A stretch of DNA of 64,000 bases. Source: CAWDMC01 sp963803295. Lineage in GTDB: Bacteria; Acidobacteriota; Terriglobia; UBA7540. The stretch spans positions 186,001-250,000 of the forward strand of contig CAWDMC010000013.1 of NCBI GenBank assembly GCA_963803295.1, read 5' to 3'. The position numbers and the translations under genes were made by a program. This document shows positions 1 through 7,804 of this stretch, one piece after another. The notes under the pieces were generated by a model, which searched no databases, had not been told where the DNA came from, and worked only from the letters and a program-made list of their open reading frames with translations. How positions within the stretch are numbered: the stretch's first letter is position 1; each line of letters opens with the position of its first letter.

Positions 1-1623
1 GGCCAGTACCTGACCGTAGGCATTGCGGAAGCCGTCAAATCCGCGATCCCGCCAGCGGTTAAACGCGGCAGCAAAGCGCGCCAGGGGTCCGCGGCGGTCC
101 ACTTCCTCTTCTGATGCCGCTTCGACGGAGCCCGGCACGTGCTTCTCGCCTGCCATCAGCATGTGGGCCAGCGTTGGTACCAGCGTGCGGGAAAGAAGAT
201 ACGAGGCGAGCATCGCCAGGACGACAGCGAGAGCCAACGGGGTGAACAGAAACTTGGCGGGTCCGAAGAGCAGCACTACGGGAAAGAATACGATGCAGAT
301 GGCCAGAGTGGCCACGATGGCTGGAACCGCGATCTGCGAGGCGCCGTCGAGAATGGCAATCGTGAGCGGCTTACGCATCGATCGATTGCGGTGGATGTTT
401 TCCACCTCCACCGTAGCGTCGTCGACCAGCATCCCTACCGCTAGGGCCAGCCCTCCCAGCGTCATGATGTTGATGCTGTTGCCGGTGAGCTGAAGCCCGA
501 TGATCGAGGTGAAGATGGCCAGCGGGATCGAAGTGGTAACGATCAGCATGCTGCGCCAGCTTCCTAGGAAGATCAGGATCATGAGAGAGACCAGTCCGGA
601 AGCCAGGATGACCTCGCGCATGACGCCATAAACGGCGGCCCGCACGAATACCGACTGGTCAAAATCGATCTTGAACTGCATTCCCTTGGGTGCGGTGGAC
701 TGAATTAAAGGCAACACTTCTCGTACAGAATCCACCACCTTGATCGTGGAGGCATCCGAATGCCTCAAGATGGTGAGATAGGCAGCCCGTTTGCCGTTGA
801 TGTGGACGATGTTCTCCTGGGTGGCGTAGCTCAAAGAGACATGAGCGACATCGCCCAGCAGAACGGGCGCGCTGCCCACTACCTTCAGCGGAATGCGACC
901 GAAGTCCTCTACCAGCGCGGGACTGGAATTGAGCTCCACATTGTACTCATAGTCGCCGATCCGGGCCGTGCCGGCCGGCAGGATCACGTTCGAGGCCTGG
1001 ACCGTGTTCACGACATCATTCGCGGAAAGTCCTTTGGCATTGAGCGCCGCCGGATTGACATCAATGATCACCTCCGGTTGTTTGCCGCCGAAGGGGGCAG
1101 GTGTGCTGAGCCCGGGAATAGTGAAGAGCCGGATGCGCACGAAGTTCAGGCCATAGTCATAGATTTCCTGTTCGGAAAGAGTGTCGCTCGACAGGGTCAA
1201 CTGGGCTACAGGCAGATTCGAGGCATTGAACTGGATGACATTGGGTGCGGTCATGCCGGGAGGGAAAATACGCAGAATAGTGGACGAAATCGACGAAATC
1301 TGGGCGACGGCGGCGCCAACATCCGTGCCCGGCTGAAAATAGACCCGCATCAACCCGATGCCGGGAATCGATTCCGATTCAATCCTCTCGATACCGTTCG
1401 CGGTGCTCGAATAGGCGCGCTCGGCAATCAGCACCACGCGCCTTTCCATGTCCTGCGCTGACAAACCGTTGTAGCTCCAGACCACCAACACGACAGGAAT
1501 ATCGATCGAGGGAAAGATGTCGACGATCATCCGGCTAAGGGACAGCAGTCCCATCACCAGGATCAGAAACGACATGACTGCAACGGAATAGGGGCGCCGC
1601 AGCGCCAGCCGGACAATCCACAT
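1..1623 (-). CDS. RND efflux permease (HAE1/AcrB-like), 3' part outside window
   Basis: Inner-membrane proton-driven transporter of the RND superfamily, normally working with a periplasmic adaptor and an outer-membrane channel. I read 541 codons from an ATG at 1623; the gene runs off the left edge, about half of the usual length of around 1050 residues. Seen: an N-terminal membrane helix (about residues 12-30), the typical start of the first porter domain (IVDIFPSIDIPVV), a periplasmic stretch, then a cluster of membrane helices from about residue 330 with GGLALAVGMLVDDATVEVEN, the conserved TM4 region bearing the proton-relay aspartates (DD), followed by ENIHR. This identifies the family firmly. 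The substrate cannot be told. The adaptor gene is not seen; the next gene upstream is on the other side of a repeat-rich gap. Confidence 0.93.
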   Translation of the reverse strand, partial: MWIVRLALRRPYSVAVMSFLILVMGLLSLSRMIVDIFPSIDIPVVLVVWSYNGLSAQDMERRVVLIAERAYSSTANGIERIESESIPGIGLMRVYFQPGTDVGAAVAQISSISSTILRIFPPGMTAPNVIQFNASNLPVAQLTLSSDTLSEQEIYDYGLNFVRIRLFTIPGLSTPAPFGGKQPEVIIDVNPAALNAKGLSANDVVNTVQASNVILPAGTARIGDYEYNVELNSSPALVEDFGRIPLKVVGSAPVLLGDVAHVSLSYATQENIVHINGKRAAYLTILRHSDASTIKVVDSVREVLPLIQSTAPKGMQFKIDFDQSVFVRAAVYGVMREVILASGLVSLMILIFLGSWRSMLIVTTSIPLAIFTSIIGLQLTGNSINIMTLGGLALAVGMLVDDATVEVENIHRNRSMRKPLTIAILDGASQIAVPAIVATLAICIVFFPVVLLFGPAKFLFTPLALAVVLAMLASYLLSRTLVPTLAHMLMAGEKHVPGSVEAASEEEVDRRGPLARFAAAFNRWRDRGFDGFRNAYGQVLA

Positions 1624-1624
1624 G

Positions 1625-1712
1625 TGCTTGTAGGTTCGAGGTGTAAGGTTCCAGGTTTCAGGTTCTAGACGCTAGAAACCCGACACGTGACACCTGACAC
1701 CTAACCTGAAAC
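1625..1712. repeat. palindromic, word-repetitive intergenic DNA
   Basis: The gap between the RND permease and the redoxin gene is built from variants of GGTTTCAGGTT and ACACCTGACACCTAACC, with the left half partly inverted against the right half (TTTCAGGTTCTAG against CTAGAAACC). It resembles the other degenerate word repeats in this window. No gene or promoter is recognised in it. Confidence 0.5.
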
Positions 1713-2333
1713 CTAATGACCGTACTTCACCGAACATCCGTAGGGGCGGGTGGCGGTTGTGGTGACTGGCTTTCCAGTCATCGCCTCAGTGAGCGCCTGC
1801 GAAACGTAGTTCGTCGCCCGACCGATATCGGAGGCCTCTGTGGTCGGCATGCTGTCGATCGCGCCATCGTAGATTAGCACGCCGTCGGGACTAATGACGA
1901 ACATATGCGGTGTCGTTTTGGCTTCATAAAGATGTCCCAGTTGGCCGCTCGGGTCGAGCAGGACAGCGGTGGGCGCCGCGCCTGCCTGCTTCAGATAAGT
2001 GTTCTCGTCGCCGGCAGTCATATATCCTTGCTGGCCGGGAGCCGACGAGATCACGGTGAACCACTCCACGCCCTTAGCCGTCCATTCTTTCTGCAGGTTC
2101 TGCATATTCCCGCTCTGATAGTGTTTGCGGGTAAACGGGCATTCGCGATTGTGCCACTCGAGCACCACAAACTTGCCCTTGTATTCGGAGAGCCGGTGTA
2201 CTTGACCGTTGCTGTCGGTGGCCACGAAGTCCGGAGCCTGCTCGCCCACGCGCGGCGCGGCTAGGAGCGCCGGCACGAGAGGTGTCACGAGAAGCGCTGT
2301 CAAAATACCTTGTAACAGTGTTGACCGTTTCAT
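1713..2333 (-). CDS. secreted redoxin / thioredoxin-fold protein
   Basis: A 206-residue AhpC/TSA-type redoxin. The start is supported by AAAGGAGG a few bases upstream. Residues 1-26 form a signal peptide ending in LLAAP, so it acts outside the cytoplasm. The thioredoxin fold begins at VGEQAPDF; the first strand and active-site area reads VVLEWHNRECPFTRKHY, with one cysteine where peroxiredoxins carry the peroxidatic Cys, but without the CxxC of thioredoxins. The cis-proline region is KTTPHMFVISPDG. A C-terminal tail ends PYGCSVKYGH, a second cysteine that may act as resolving partner; proteins of this type with a PYGCSVKY tail are common in Acidobacteria and Planctomycetes. It sits with a DsbD N-domain protein and a rhodanese, which suggests envelope thiol or sulfur redox work. 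Exact substrate unknown. Confidence 0.85.
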   Translation of the reverse strand: MKRSTLLQGILTALLVTPLVPALLAAPRVGEQAPDFVATDSNGQVHRLSEYKGKFVVLEWHNRECPFTRKHYQSGNMQNLQKEWTAKGVEWFTVISSAPGQQGYMTAGDENTYLKQAGAAPTAVLLDPSGQLGHLYEAKTTPHMFVISPDGVLIYDGAIDSMPTTEASDIGRATNYVSQALTEAMTGKPVTTTATRPYGCSVKYGH

Positions 2334-2388
2334 CGCGGTTGCCTCCTTTAGTGGAATCGCAAATCTTGGATTCTCGAAGTAGACATTC

Positions 2389-3237
2389 TTAGTGCTTGCC
2401 GCCCGGGACTCCTGGCGCGACAGGTGCCTTTAGCGTGTACGCGTGCCGACGGTCAAGCACAATTATCCCATTTAGAGTGGGAATCGGCTGCAAAAGTTCG
2501 TTGGACTTAACTAGAGACAGACGAACTCCGCGTGCGAAGGGTTTCACTTCCTCGGGCGCCGAAGACTCAATTTGAAGCGGCTCTAAGGGGAAAAAGACGG
2601 CTTGCTTTATCTGCCGGCCTGTTTCGATCGCGAGAATGAATCGCTTCTCCTCCGAGGTGACAGTTGCCCTCCAATGCGGAGGCAGAGGTCGCGGCAGACG
2701 ATTCTTGGTTTCGCCGAAGAGCGTTTTCCAGTGCGTATCGAGAACGGGCGGGGAGTTACGCACCGGGAGACTGAGCGAAAGCGTCGACTTCTCAGGAATG
2801 CACACGTCGCGGCACACCAGCCAGTGAACGGCGGCGGAGAATGTCAGTGGACCTGCGCTTGTGTGCTGGGGCACCCTCAGGGCAACTGGCAACAGGACCG
2901 TACCCTGATAGCCGTAATCTGTTAACGCTCCATTGTTGAGCCGCTCCGGAAAGGGCCAGTCGATCGGGCCGGCCTCGAATCCCGGCGGCAAGCCCCACTT
3001 CACGCTGGGTGGCTGGCCCGAATCGCCAGGGTTCTGCCAGTATATGTGCCAGTGCGGCTCCAGCTCAAAGCGGACTCCAAGCTGGAAACTCTGACCCGGC
3101 GCAATCGAACTAACCTCCGAAATAAGTTCCACCTTGGCGTGAGCGGGGTCCGATTCCTGGGCGGCGGCCGCTGTCCTCGCGGCGAATCCGACAACCGCGA
3201 CAGCAAGCACAAGCAGCCGGAGCGCGGATGACCTCAA
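2389..3237 (-). CDS. DsbD alpha-domain-like periplasmic protein
   Basis: Resembles the N-terminal periplasmic domain of the thiol:disulfide interchange protein DsbD, but stands alone: the membrane and C-terminal thioredoxin domains are absent. I choose a TTG start at 3237, giving 282 residues, because it opens directly onto a signal peptide (RSSALRLLVLAVAVVGFAAR), has GGAG about 8 bases upstream, and overlaps the rhodanese stop in TTGA. The longer upstream reading only shadows the rhodanese. Key feature: WLVCRDVCIPEKSTLSL, with two cysteines in the place of the reactive pair of DsbD-alpha. The end is rich in prolines (PVAPGVPGGKH). Probably translated together with the rhodanese. Inferred role: passing reducing power to envelope thiols. 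Confidence 0.8.
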   Translation of the reverse strand: MRSSALRLLVLAVAVVGFAARTAAAAQESDPAHAKVELISEVSSIAPGQSFQLGVRFELEPHWHIYWQNPGDSGQPPSVKWGLPPGFEAGPIDWPFPERLNNGALTDYGYQGTVLLPVALRVPQHTSAGPLTFSAAVHWLVCRDVCIPEKSTLSLSLPVRNSPPVLDTHWKTLFGETKNRLPRPLPPHWRATVTSEEKRFILAIETGRQIKQAVFFPLEPLQIESSAPEEVKPFARGVRLSLVKSNELLQPIPTLNGIIVLDRRHAYTLKAPVAPGVPGGKH

Positions 3238-3608
3238 CTCTGTTTCTCCACCGGATAGCCAGCTTCGGTCCACGCTCGCCAGCCGCCATCCATCGAGATC
3301 ACGTTGGTGTAGCCCATTTTCTGGAGATTGTCGGCTGCCAGCGCGGAGCGATATCCCCCGCCGCAATAGAGCACCAGCGTCTCGTTTTTGTCGGGAACAG
3401 TCTCGATGATGTCGCGCTCGATAACGCCTCTTCCCAGGTGCAGAGCACCTGGAAGGTGCCCGCGCTGCCACTCGTTGTCCTCGCGGACGTCCACCAGCCT
3501 GAAGTTCTCCCGAGCATCGAGACGGTGCTTTACCTCGTGAACATCAGTCTCCTTCACGCGGGACTTGGCGTCGTTCACCAGGGCCACGAATTCGGCTGAA
3601 TGCGCCAT
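3234..3608 (-). CDS. rhodanese-domain sulfurtransferase
   Basis: Single rhodanese domain, 124 residues. I use the ATG at 3608 (MAHSAEF) because GAGAGG lies 6 bases upstream; the open frame extends to 3743 but the extra part looks non-coding. The domain runs from FRLVDVREDNEWQRGHLPGA to the end, with the active-site loop YCGGGYRSA, in which the cysteine carries the persulfide. No signal peptide, so cytoplasmic. The stop codon overlaps the start of the DsbD-like gene. The family moves sulfane sulfur to acceptors such as cyanide or protein thiols; the physiological acceptor is not visible. Confidence 0.88.
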   Translation of the reverse strand: MAHSAEFVALVNDAKSRVKETDVHEVKHRLDARENFRLVDVREDNEWQRGHLPGALHLGRGVIERDIIETVPDKNETLVLYCGGGYRSALAADNLQKMGYTNVISMDGGWRAWTEAGYPVEKQS

Positions 3609-4037
3609 GTTGAACCTCTCAGTTTGCCAAGGTTTGTATGCTAAAAGACTAGCACAAAATCCAGCGAATTTTCCTGACCGGCCGGACCACGGCGGATCTT
3701 CTAACTCCGGGCGTTCAGGTAGCTTGAATATCCCAATGAGCAAGAGAGGAGTCGCGCGAGACCATTACAGCCTAAGGATCGCGGCGGAGAACGTGTGGCA
3801 CGGCGGGGAGTGGGGAGAGCGGGCCATGCTCGTTGGCCAGTCCAGCGTGAGACTGCTCTGGCCCAATGACCCGGAACGGCTGCGGAAAAAACTGCGGAAA
3901 ATCAGCGGGATTCCTGCGGGATTTTGCGGAATTCGGCGAATTCTTAGTGGTCAGTGGTCAGTTATCAGTCCGTGAGAGGATGGAAACCGTGAACCTTCCT
4001 CTAGCGACGAGCGACAACCGACCACTCTGATCCTGGC
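3609..4037. other. intergenic region with degenerate word repeats
   Basis: No gene is supported in these 429 bases. From about 3876 to 3940 the DNA is made of variants of CTGCGGAAAA and GCGGGATT, and from 3948 to 3972 of variants of GTGGTCAGT. The same two word families recur elsewhere (GCGGGATT type at 30212 and 53358; GTCAGT type inside imuB at 11522). The minus-strand rhodanese promoter probably lies in the right part, but no convincing -35/-10 pair was seen. Confidence 0.5.
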
Positions 4038-4625
4038 TTAGACGCCGGGCTCGCGGGGCGGCCGCGGCGCTCGCGGTCCACGGGGCCCGCGATATTCAAA
4101 ATGCCGCTCGCGAGCACGAGCCTGGAGCTTCTTCCATTGATCCACAGTCAACACACGGCGGATAGCCAACAGCATGCGCGCATTGGATTTCTCGAGGTTG
4201 GCCCGTGCTGCAGCCACCTTGTCGAACTGCGCTTCCACTTTGGCCTCGTCCGGATTGTCGGAATCGATAAGCGGCTCGAGAATCGCCTCTTGCTTCTCAA
4301 GATTGGCCCGGAGATCGATGAGATCCAGCCGGTGGTCCTGGAATATCTGTTCCATCTGGCCCACCTGCGCATCACTTACCGCCAGGTCGTGCACAAGGTT
4401 CGAATCTTTCCACCACTTTCCCATCGCCGGTCCTCGGAACCCGGCCATCCTGGCGGGACCGCCAGGCCCTCCGGGACCGCGGTCCGGCGCCGAGGGGGGC
4501 AGCGCCGGCGCCGCAGGGGCCGCAGCAACGCCAGCATCGGGGTCTGCCGGTGGATCCGGAGGTTGCTGCGCGAAAGCCAGTCCGCAGATCAGCAGTGAGA
4601 CAGGAACCGCGAGTCGTTTAGTCAT
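4038..4625 (-). CDS. Spy/CpxP-like periplasmic stress protein
   Basis: A 195-residue secreted protein. Start at 4625 (MTKRLAVP) with AAGGAG upstream; the start overlaps the end of the anti-sigma gene by 8 bases. Signal peptide to about residue 20 (GLAFAQ), then a Pro/Ala/Gly-rich linker to about residue 65, then a helical region (about 70-175) with the layout of Spy/CpxP and heavy-metal resistance proteins: LRANLEKQEAILEPLI and a late LTVDQWKKLQ, the LTxxQ-type motif of this family. The tail is Arg/Pro-rich. Family members bind misfolded periplasmic proteins or sense metals. Being the third gene after an ECF sigma factor and its anti-sigma factor, it is either a sensor of envelope stress or a target of the response. 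Confidence 0.75.
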   Translation of the reverse strand: MTKRLAVPVSLLICGLAFAQQPPDPPADPDAGVAAAPAAPALPPSAPDRGPGGPGGPARMAGFRGPAMGKWWKDSNLVHDLAVSDAQVGQMEQIFQDHRLDLIDLRANLEKQEAILEPLIDSDNPDEAKVEAQFDKVAAARANLEKSNARMLLAIRRVLTVDQWKKLQARARERHFEYRGPRGPRAPRPPREPGV

Positions 4626-5208
4626 TTCGTGCTCCTTCCTTTGCCACTTGGTTACTCTCGGGAGAGTTTCCTTGTTGAGCCTGTGTGCCCATCTGGGTCC
4701 GAACGAACCGATCCCTCTCTTCGGCAATCAATCCGGCGGGCTCAAGCGCCTGCGGAATTTGCTCCTGGACCCTTGTCTGCACCTCGATCAAGAGCGCGTC
4801 GTCGGAGAACTCGCTGCCTTTCGCACCTTGCGCACCTCTTGCGGCGTGCGTCGCTTCGCCCGAAGTCTGGCGTGGAAGCCGGGGTCCAAAGGTTAGCGCG
4901 AGACCACTCAAGATAAGCAGGACTGCCGCGGTCGCGGTCTGGACAACGCGCCAGGGTTTGAATATGAGCGATTCCTTTTCCGTGCCGCTCCGCCGGGCAT
5001 ACTCAGCGAGATGAGCTTTATGTTGCAAGTGCGAGCAGCGGGCCGAGGAGATGCTGTGCACAGATTGGCGGAGGCACTCCAGCGCGGTGCGTGTCTCTTC
5101 GATTTCGGCTCGGCAGGACAGGCATGTGTCGAGATGACGTTTTTGGATGTCGTTTGTCTCGCCCACAATCCCGGCCGTTATCTCTGAATCTGTCAGATGC
5201 TCTGTCAT
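4618..5208 (-). CDS. membrane anti-sigma factor with zinc-finger motif
   Basis: 196 residues from the ATG at 5208. The N-terminal part has HLDTCLSC, the H-x3-C-x2-C core of zinc-binding anti-sigma domains, which clamp the paired ECF sigma factor. One membrane helix lies at about residues 85-106 (VVQTATAAVLLILSGLALTF), leaving a C-terminal periplasmic part of about 90 residues with no recognised fold. It follows the sigma gene by 68 bases and overlaps the Spy-like gene, so the three are almost surely one operon: sigma factor, membrane-held inhibitor, periplasmic sensor or effector. Confidence 0.82.
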   Translation of the reverse strand: MTEHLTDSEITAGIVGETNDIQKRHLDTCLSCRAEIEETRTALECLRQSVHSISSARCSHLQHKAHLAEYARRSGTEKESLIFKPWRVVQTATAAVLLILSGLALTFGPRLPRQTSGEATHAARGAQGAKGSEFSDDALLIEVQTRVQEQIPQALEPAGLIAEERDRFVRTQMGTQAQQGNSPESNQVAKEGARND

Positions 5209-5276
5209 AGTTGGTTCGCTATCGAAATTCCGTGGGCGCCGCCTCAAAGGACGCTCACGAATACCGTGAGCCGTCG

Positions 5277-5867
5277 CTACCAATTCTTGAGTTGTCGCCT
5301 CACTTTGTTTACAGCTCGAAAAAGGTGGCTCTTTACTGTGCCCGTGGTGAGCGAAGTCGCGGCGGCGATCTCATCCAGGCTCATTTCTTCCACAAATCTC
5401 AAGGTGAACACAAGCCGTTGCTGCTCCGACAGATGCTCGACTGCGGACCAGACAGCCAAGAGCTTTTCTCGGGCGAGAATGCGGCGCTCAGGCGAGGGAC
5501 TTCCATCGGATACGCCCTCCGCCATGGCTTCCACATTCTGGCCGGCCTCGAACAGGCGGTGCCAAAAAGACCAGCGCCGGCTGCGGCGGTGGTCCTGTAT
5601 TAGATTGATAGCGATGCGGATCAGCCAGGTGCTCAGGCTGGCTTCCCCCCGGTAGCTGTGCCGATTCTGATAGGCCTTCAGAAAGCACTCCTGGGTCAAG
5701 TTTTCCGCCGCATCGGGGTCACGCAGCATGCCCAACATCAGGCGGTAGATTCGTGGCTGATGCGCGCGCACAACGGCATCGAAGTCGACAAGAATATCGA
5801 AGCTTAGGGGGATCGACTTCGAGGCCACGTCTGCCAGTATGCCTTCCAGACTCTGCTCGGGTGACAT
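5277..5867 (-). CDS. ECF RNA polymerase sigma factor
   Basis: 196-residue sigma-70 of the ECF type. Region 2 spans about residues 30-95 (HQPRIYRLMLGMLRDPDAAE, then LTQECFLKAYQNRHSYRGEA and LSTWLIRIAINLIQDHRR), a linker follows, and region 4 spans about 140-190 (LSEQQRLVFTLRFVEEMSLD, then TSLTTGTVKSHLFRAVNKVR, the -35-binding helix-turn-helix). Regions 1 and 3 are absent, as expected. AAGGAG directly precedes the ATG. It heads the operon with the anti-sigma factor and the Spy-like protein. The signal is inferred to be envelope stress. Confidence 0.93.
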   Translation of the reverse strand: MSPEQSLEGILADVASKSIPLSFDILVDFDAVVRAHQPRIYRLMLGMLRDPDAAENLTQECFLKAYQNRHSYRGEASLSTWLIRIAINLIQDHRRSRRWSFWHRLFEAGQNVEAMAEGVSDGSPSPERRILAREKLLAVWSAVEHLSEQQRLVFTLRFVEEMSLDEIAAATSLTTGTVKSHLFRAVNKVRRQLKNW

Positions 5868-6046
5868 CAGCTCCTTCTCACTTATAGACGAGCGCCAGCG
5901 GTCTCAGGTTTACTCCTACTTGGCCTACAACGGCGGATCGACCGGCCAGTTCACCCAGGGAGTTATCCCAGCCTCTGCCGGTCTTACACTCGACGTGGTT
6001 CGCTCATTCACCCCCAGAACGGCTGCCGGCTGCCGTTCGGGACTAT

Positions 6047-6967
6047 TCAATACGGAACGAGCTTGGTGTGATTCGTGACCGCTTCGATGACCTCCTCAAT
6101 CGCCCGCGCGACGAGGCGGGGGTCATCGATGTGAAGATTGTGACTGCCATCTGGGTCGCGTAGGAACTTCGAGTTTCGTGAGAGGCGTGCTTGGAGCATG
6201 ACCTCTTCGTCTCGCGTCCGTCTAAGTTCTCTATAGGTATCCTCCGTCATGCCCGGTGGTGGTGGCCTTCGGCCTGCCGCCAGCACGAACAACGGTCGGT
6301 TACCGAAGGGCTCGGGATGGCCTCTTCGGTAGAGGTAAAGGAGTTGGGCCTCCTCGGCCATGTAGTCGTCTTCTGGTTTGTATCCGGTGCTCGGCCGACC
6401 CGTGGGCCGGGGCTCAGGGACTGTGCGTCCCGTGGCCTGTTCCCGTAGAGTAATCCATCGATTCGCCTTCAGGTTGAATACGAGAGTGTTTTCGTCCGTG
6501 GGATCAATGAGAACGGCCCCAACGACTTCGCTTCCATAGCACTCCGTGTAGAGGCGGACAAGCAGGCCCCCTATGGACTGGCCGGCGAGTATGAATGGAC
6601 CGGCTATCTTTGCCGACTCCAGAAGGGCGTGGAGTTCAAACACTTCCTGCCTCATTGTCCGAGGTGCGGGGCCGGCTTCGCTCCAGCCGGAACCAGCGCG
6701 GTCGTAGGCGCACGTTCTGACGCGAGAGGATAGGAAGTTCTGCACTGAGAACCAGTCTTTGGAGAAGCCACCGCCACCAGCTTCGAGAATTACTGTTGGC
6801 ATTGCGTTAGCCGGGCCGACACAATGAAGGTGCAGCTTGTGGCCGCCGATGTCGACGAGCGTTCCGGGAGCCGGGCCCAGTGGGGCTTTGGCCTGGCCGT
6901 ATCCGATGTTGACGGCGAATAGCAATGTGAACAGAGGAAGTGGCGCCAGTAGGTTCCTGCGGGTCAT
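6047..6967 (-). CDS. secreted alpha/beta hydrolase
   Basis: Alpha/beta-hydrolase fold protein of about 306 residues from the ATG at 6967 (MTRRNLLAPLPLF); an in-frame ATG at 7042 would add 25 residues that look unlike a leader. A signal peptide ends at about NIGYGQA. The fold is clear: the oxyanion strand ILEAGGGGFSKDW, the nucleophile elbow GQSIGG with the catalytic serine, and a C-terminal histidine in GSHNLHIDDP. The long insert between (about 190-260) is probably the lid. Substrate unknown; the family contains esterases, lipases and haloperoxidase-like enzymes. It stands alone between the sigma operon and dnaE2. Confidence 0.85.
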   Translation of the reverse strand: MTRRNLLAPLPLFTLLFAVNIGYGQAKAPLGPAPGTLVDIGGHKLHLHCVGPANAMPTVILEAGGGGFSKDWFSVQNFLSSRVRTCAYDRAGSGWSEAGPAPRTMRQEVFELHALLESAKIAGPFILAGQSIGGLLVRLYTECYGSEVVGAVLIDPTDENTLVFNLKANRWITLREQATGRTVPEPRPTGRPSTGYKPEDDYMAEEAQLLYLYRRGHPEPFGNRPLFVLAAGRRPPPPGMTEDTYRELRRTRDEEVMLQARLSRNSKFLRDPDGSHNLHIDDPRLVARAIEEVIEAVTNHTKLVPY

Positions 6968-7150
6968 TTCGTTAGTGCCAGTTCTTGAGGCGAAGTTTGC
7001 TAACCAGCGATGAATACTCTCACTGGGCGACCGTGAACGCACCCTCCAATTAGTCAGACGCGATTTGAGAGCTGGGGTTTACACGGCGGTGGGTCGCGCT
7101 AGTTAGTTAGGTACATGCGCTCATTGCGTTTGGCGGACCGCCGGCACACA

Positions 7151-7804
7151 TTAATGAAAATCATGGGATCGCGTCTCGGCCCGGGTAACCTCGAGTGGCT
7201 GGACTCGCTCTGCTTTAACCGAGATCACCCCATCCTGCTTCTGCAGCTTGCCTTCTACGATCAGGAACTGTGATCTCACCACTGCCAGCCCGTGCCTCTC
7301 AAAGAGATCAGGCCTGATGATGGCATTGGCAATGCCAGTCTCATCTTCCAGACTCAAAAAGACGAAACCTTTGGCGGTTCCTGGCCGCTGCCGGGCGATT
7401 ACGCAGCCAGCCACCCGCACGAACCTGCCGCTCGGAATCGAAAGCAGGTCCATCGCCGTCTTGACTCCGATTTTCTTCATCTCGGCTCGCCGGTAAGACA
7501 TGGGATGATGCCCTACGGTCATCCCGGAGACACGGAAATCGGCTACCAGCCGCTCATCCGGGGTCATGGGCGCCAAAGGCGCAAGATTCGAAATTCGAAG
7601 CTCGAAATTCGAAACTCGAGACTCTTCGGCCGGGACGGCTGAGATGATTTTCCAATTTCCAATTTTGAATCTCCAATTTCGAATTTCGATTTTCGTCTTC
7701 TTCCAGTAATGGTCCCGCCGGGCGCGTGGCACGCTCCACCTGCCACAAAGCATCGCGGCGGTGGATCTGGCGAAGTGATCGATGACTTTCGTTAGCGGGA
7801 GCAC
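7151..7804 (-). pseudogene. dnaE2: dnaE2 C-terminal (OB-fold) part, out of frame
   Basis: This frame carries the C-terminal end of the error-prone polymerase DnaE2 cut from the main frame by a repeat. The authentic part starts at about 7583 with LAPLAPMTPDERLVADF, followed by HHPMSYRRAEMKKIGV and an OB-fold of about 90 residues (FVRVAGCVIARQRPGTAKG, FVFLSLEDETGIANAI) that in DnaE-type polymerases contacts single-stranded template. Before 7583 the frame reads through repeat DNA (peptides such as FKIGNWKII) and shadows the main frame. Whether a separate polypeptide is made is unknown; I see no good ribosome-binding site. Confidence 0.8.

Noticed and set aside
3228..3471. Longer N-terminus for the DsbD-like protein (start at 3471)
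   Set aside because: The added residues are a shadow of the rhodanese gene. The TTG at 3237 has a ribosome-binding site and opens onto a signal peptide.
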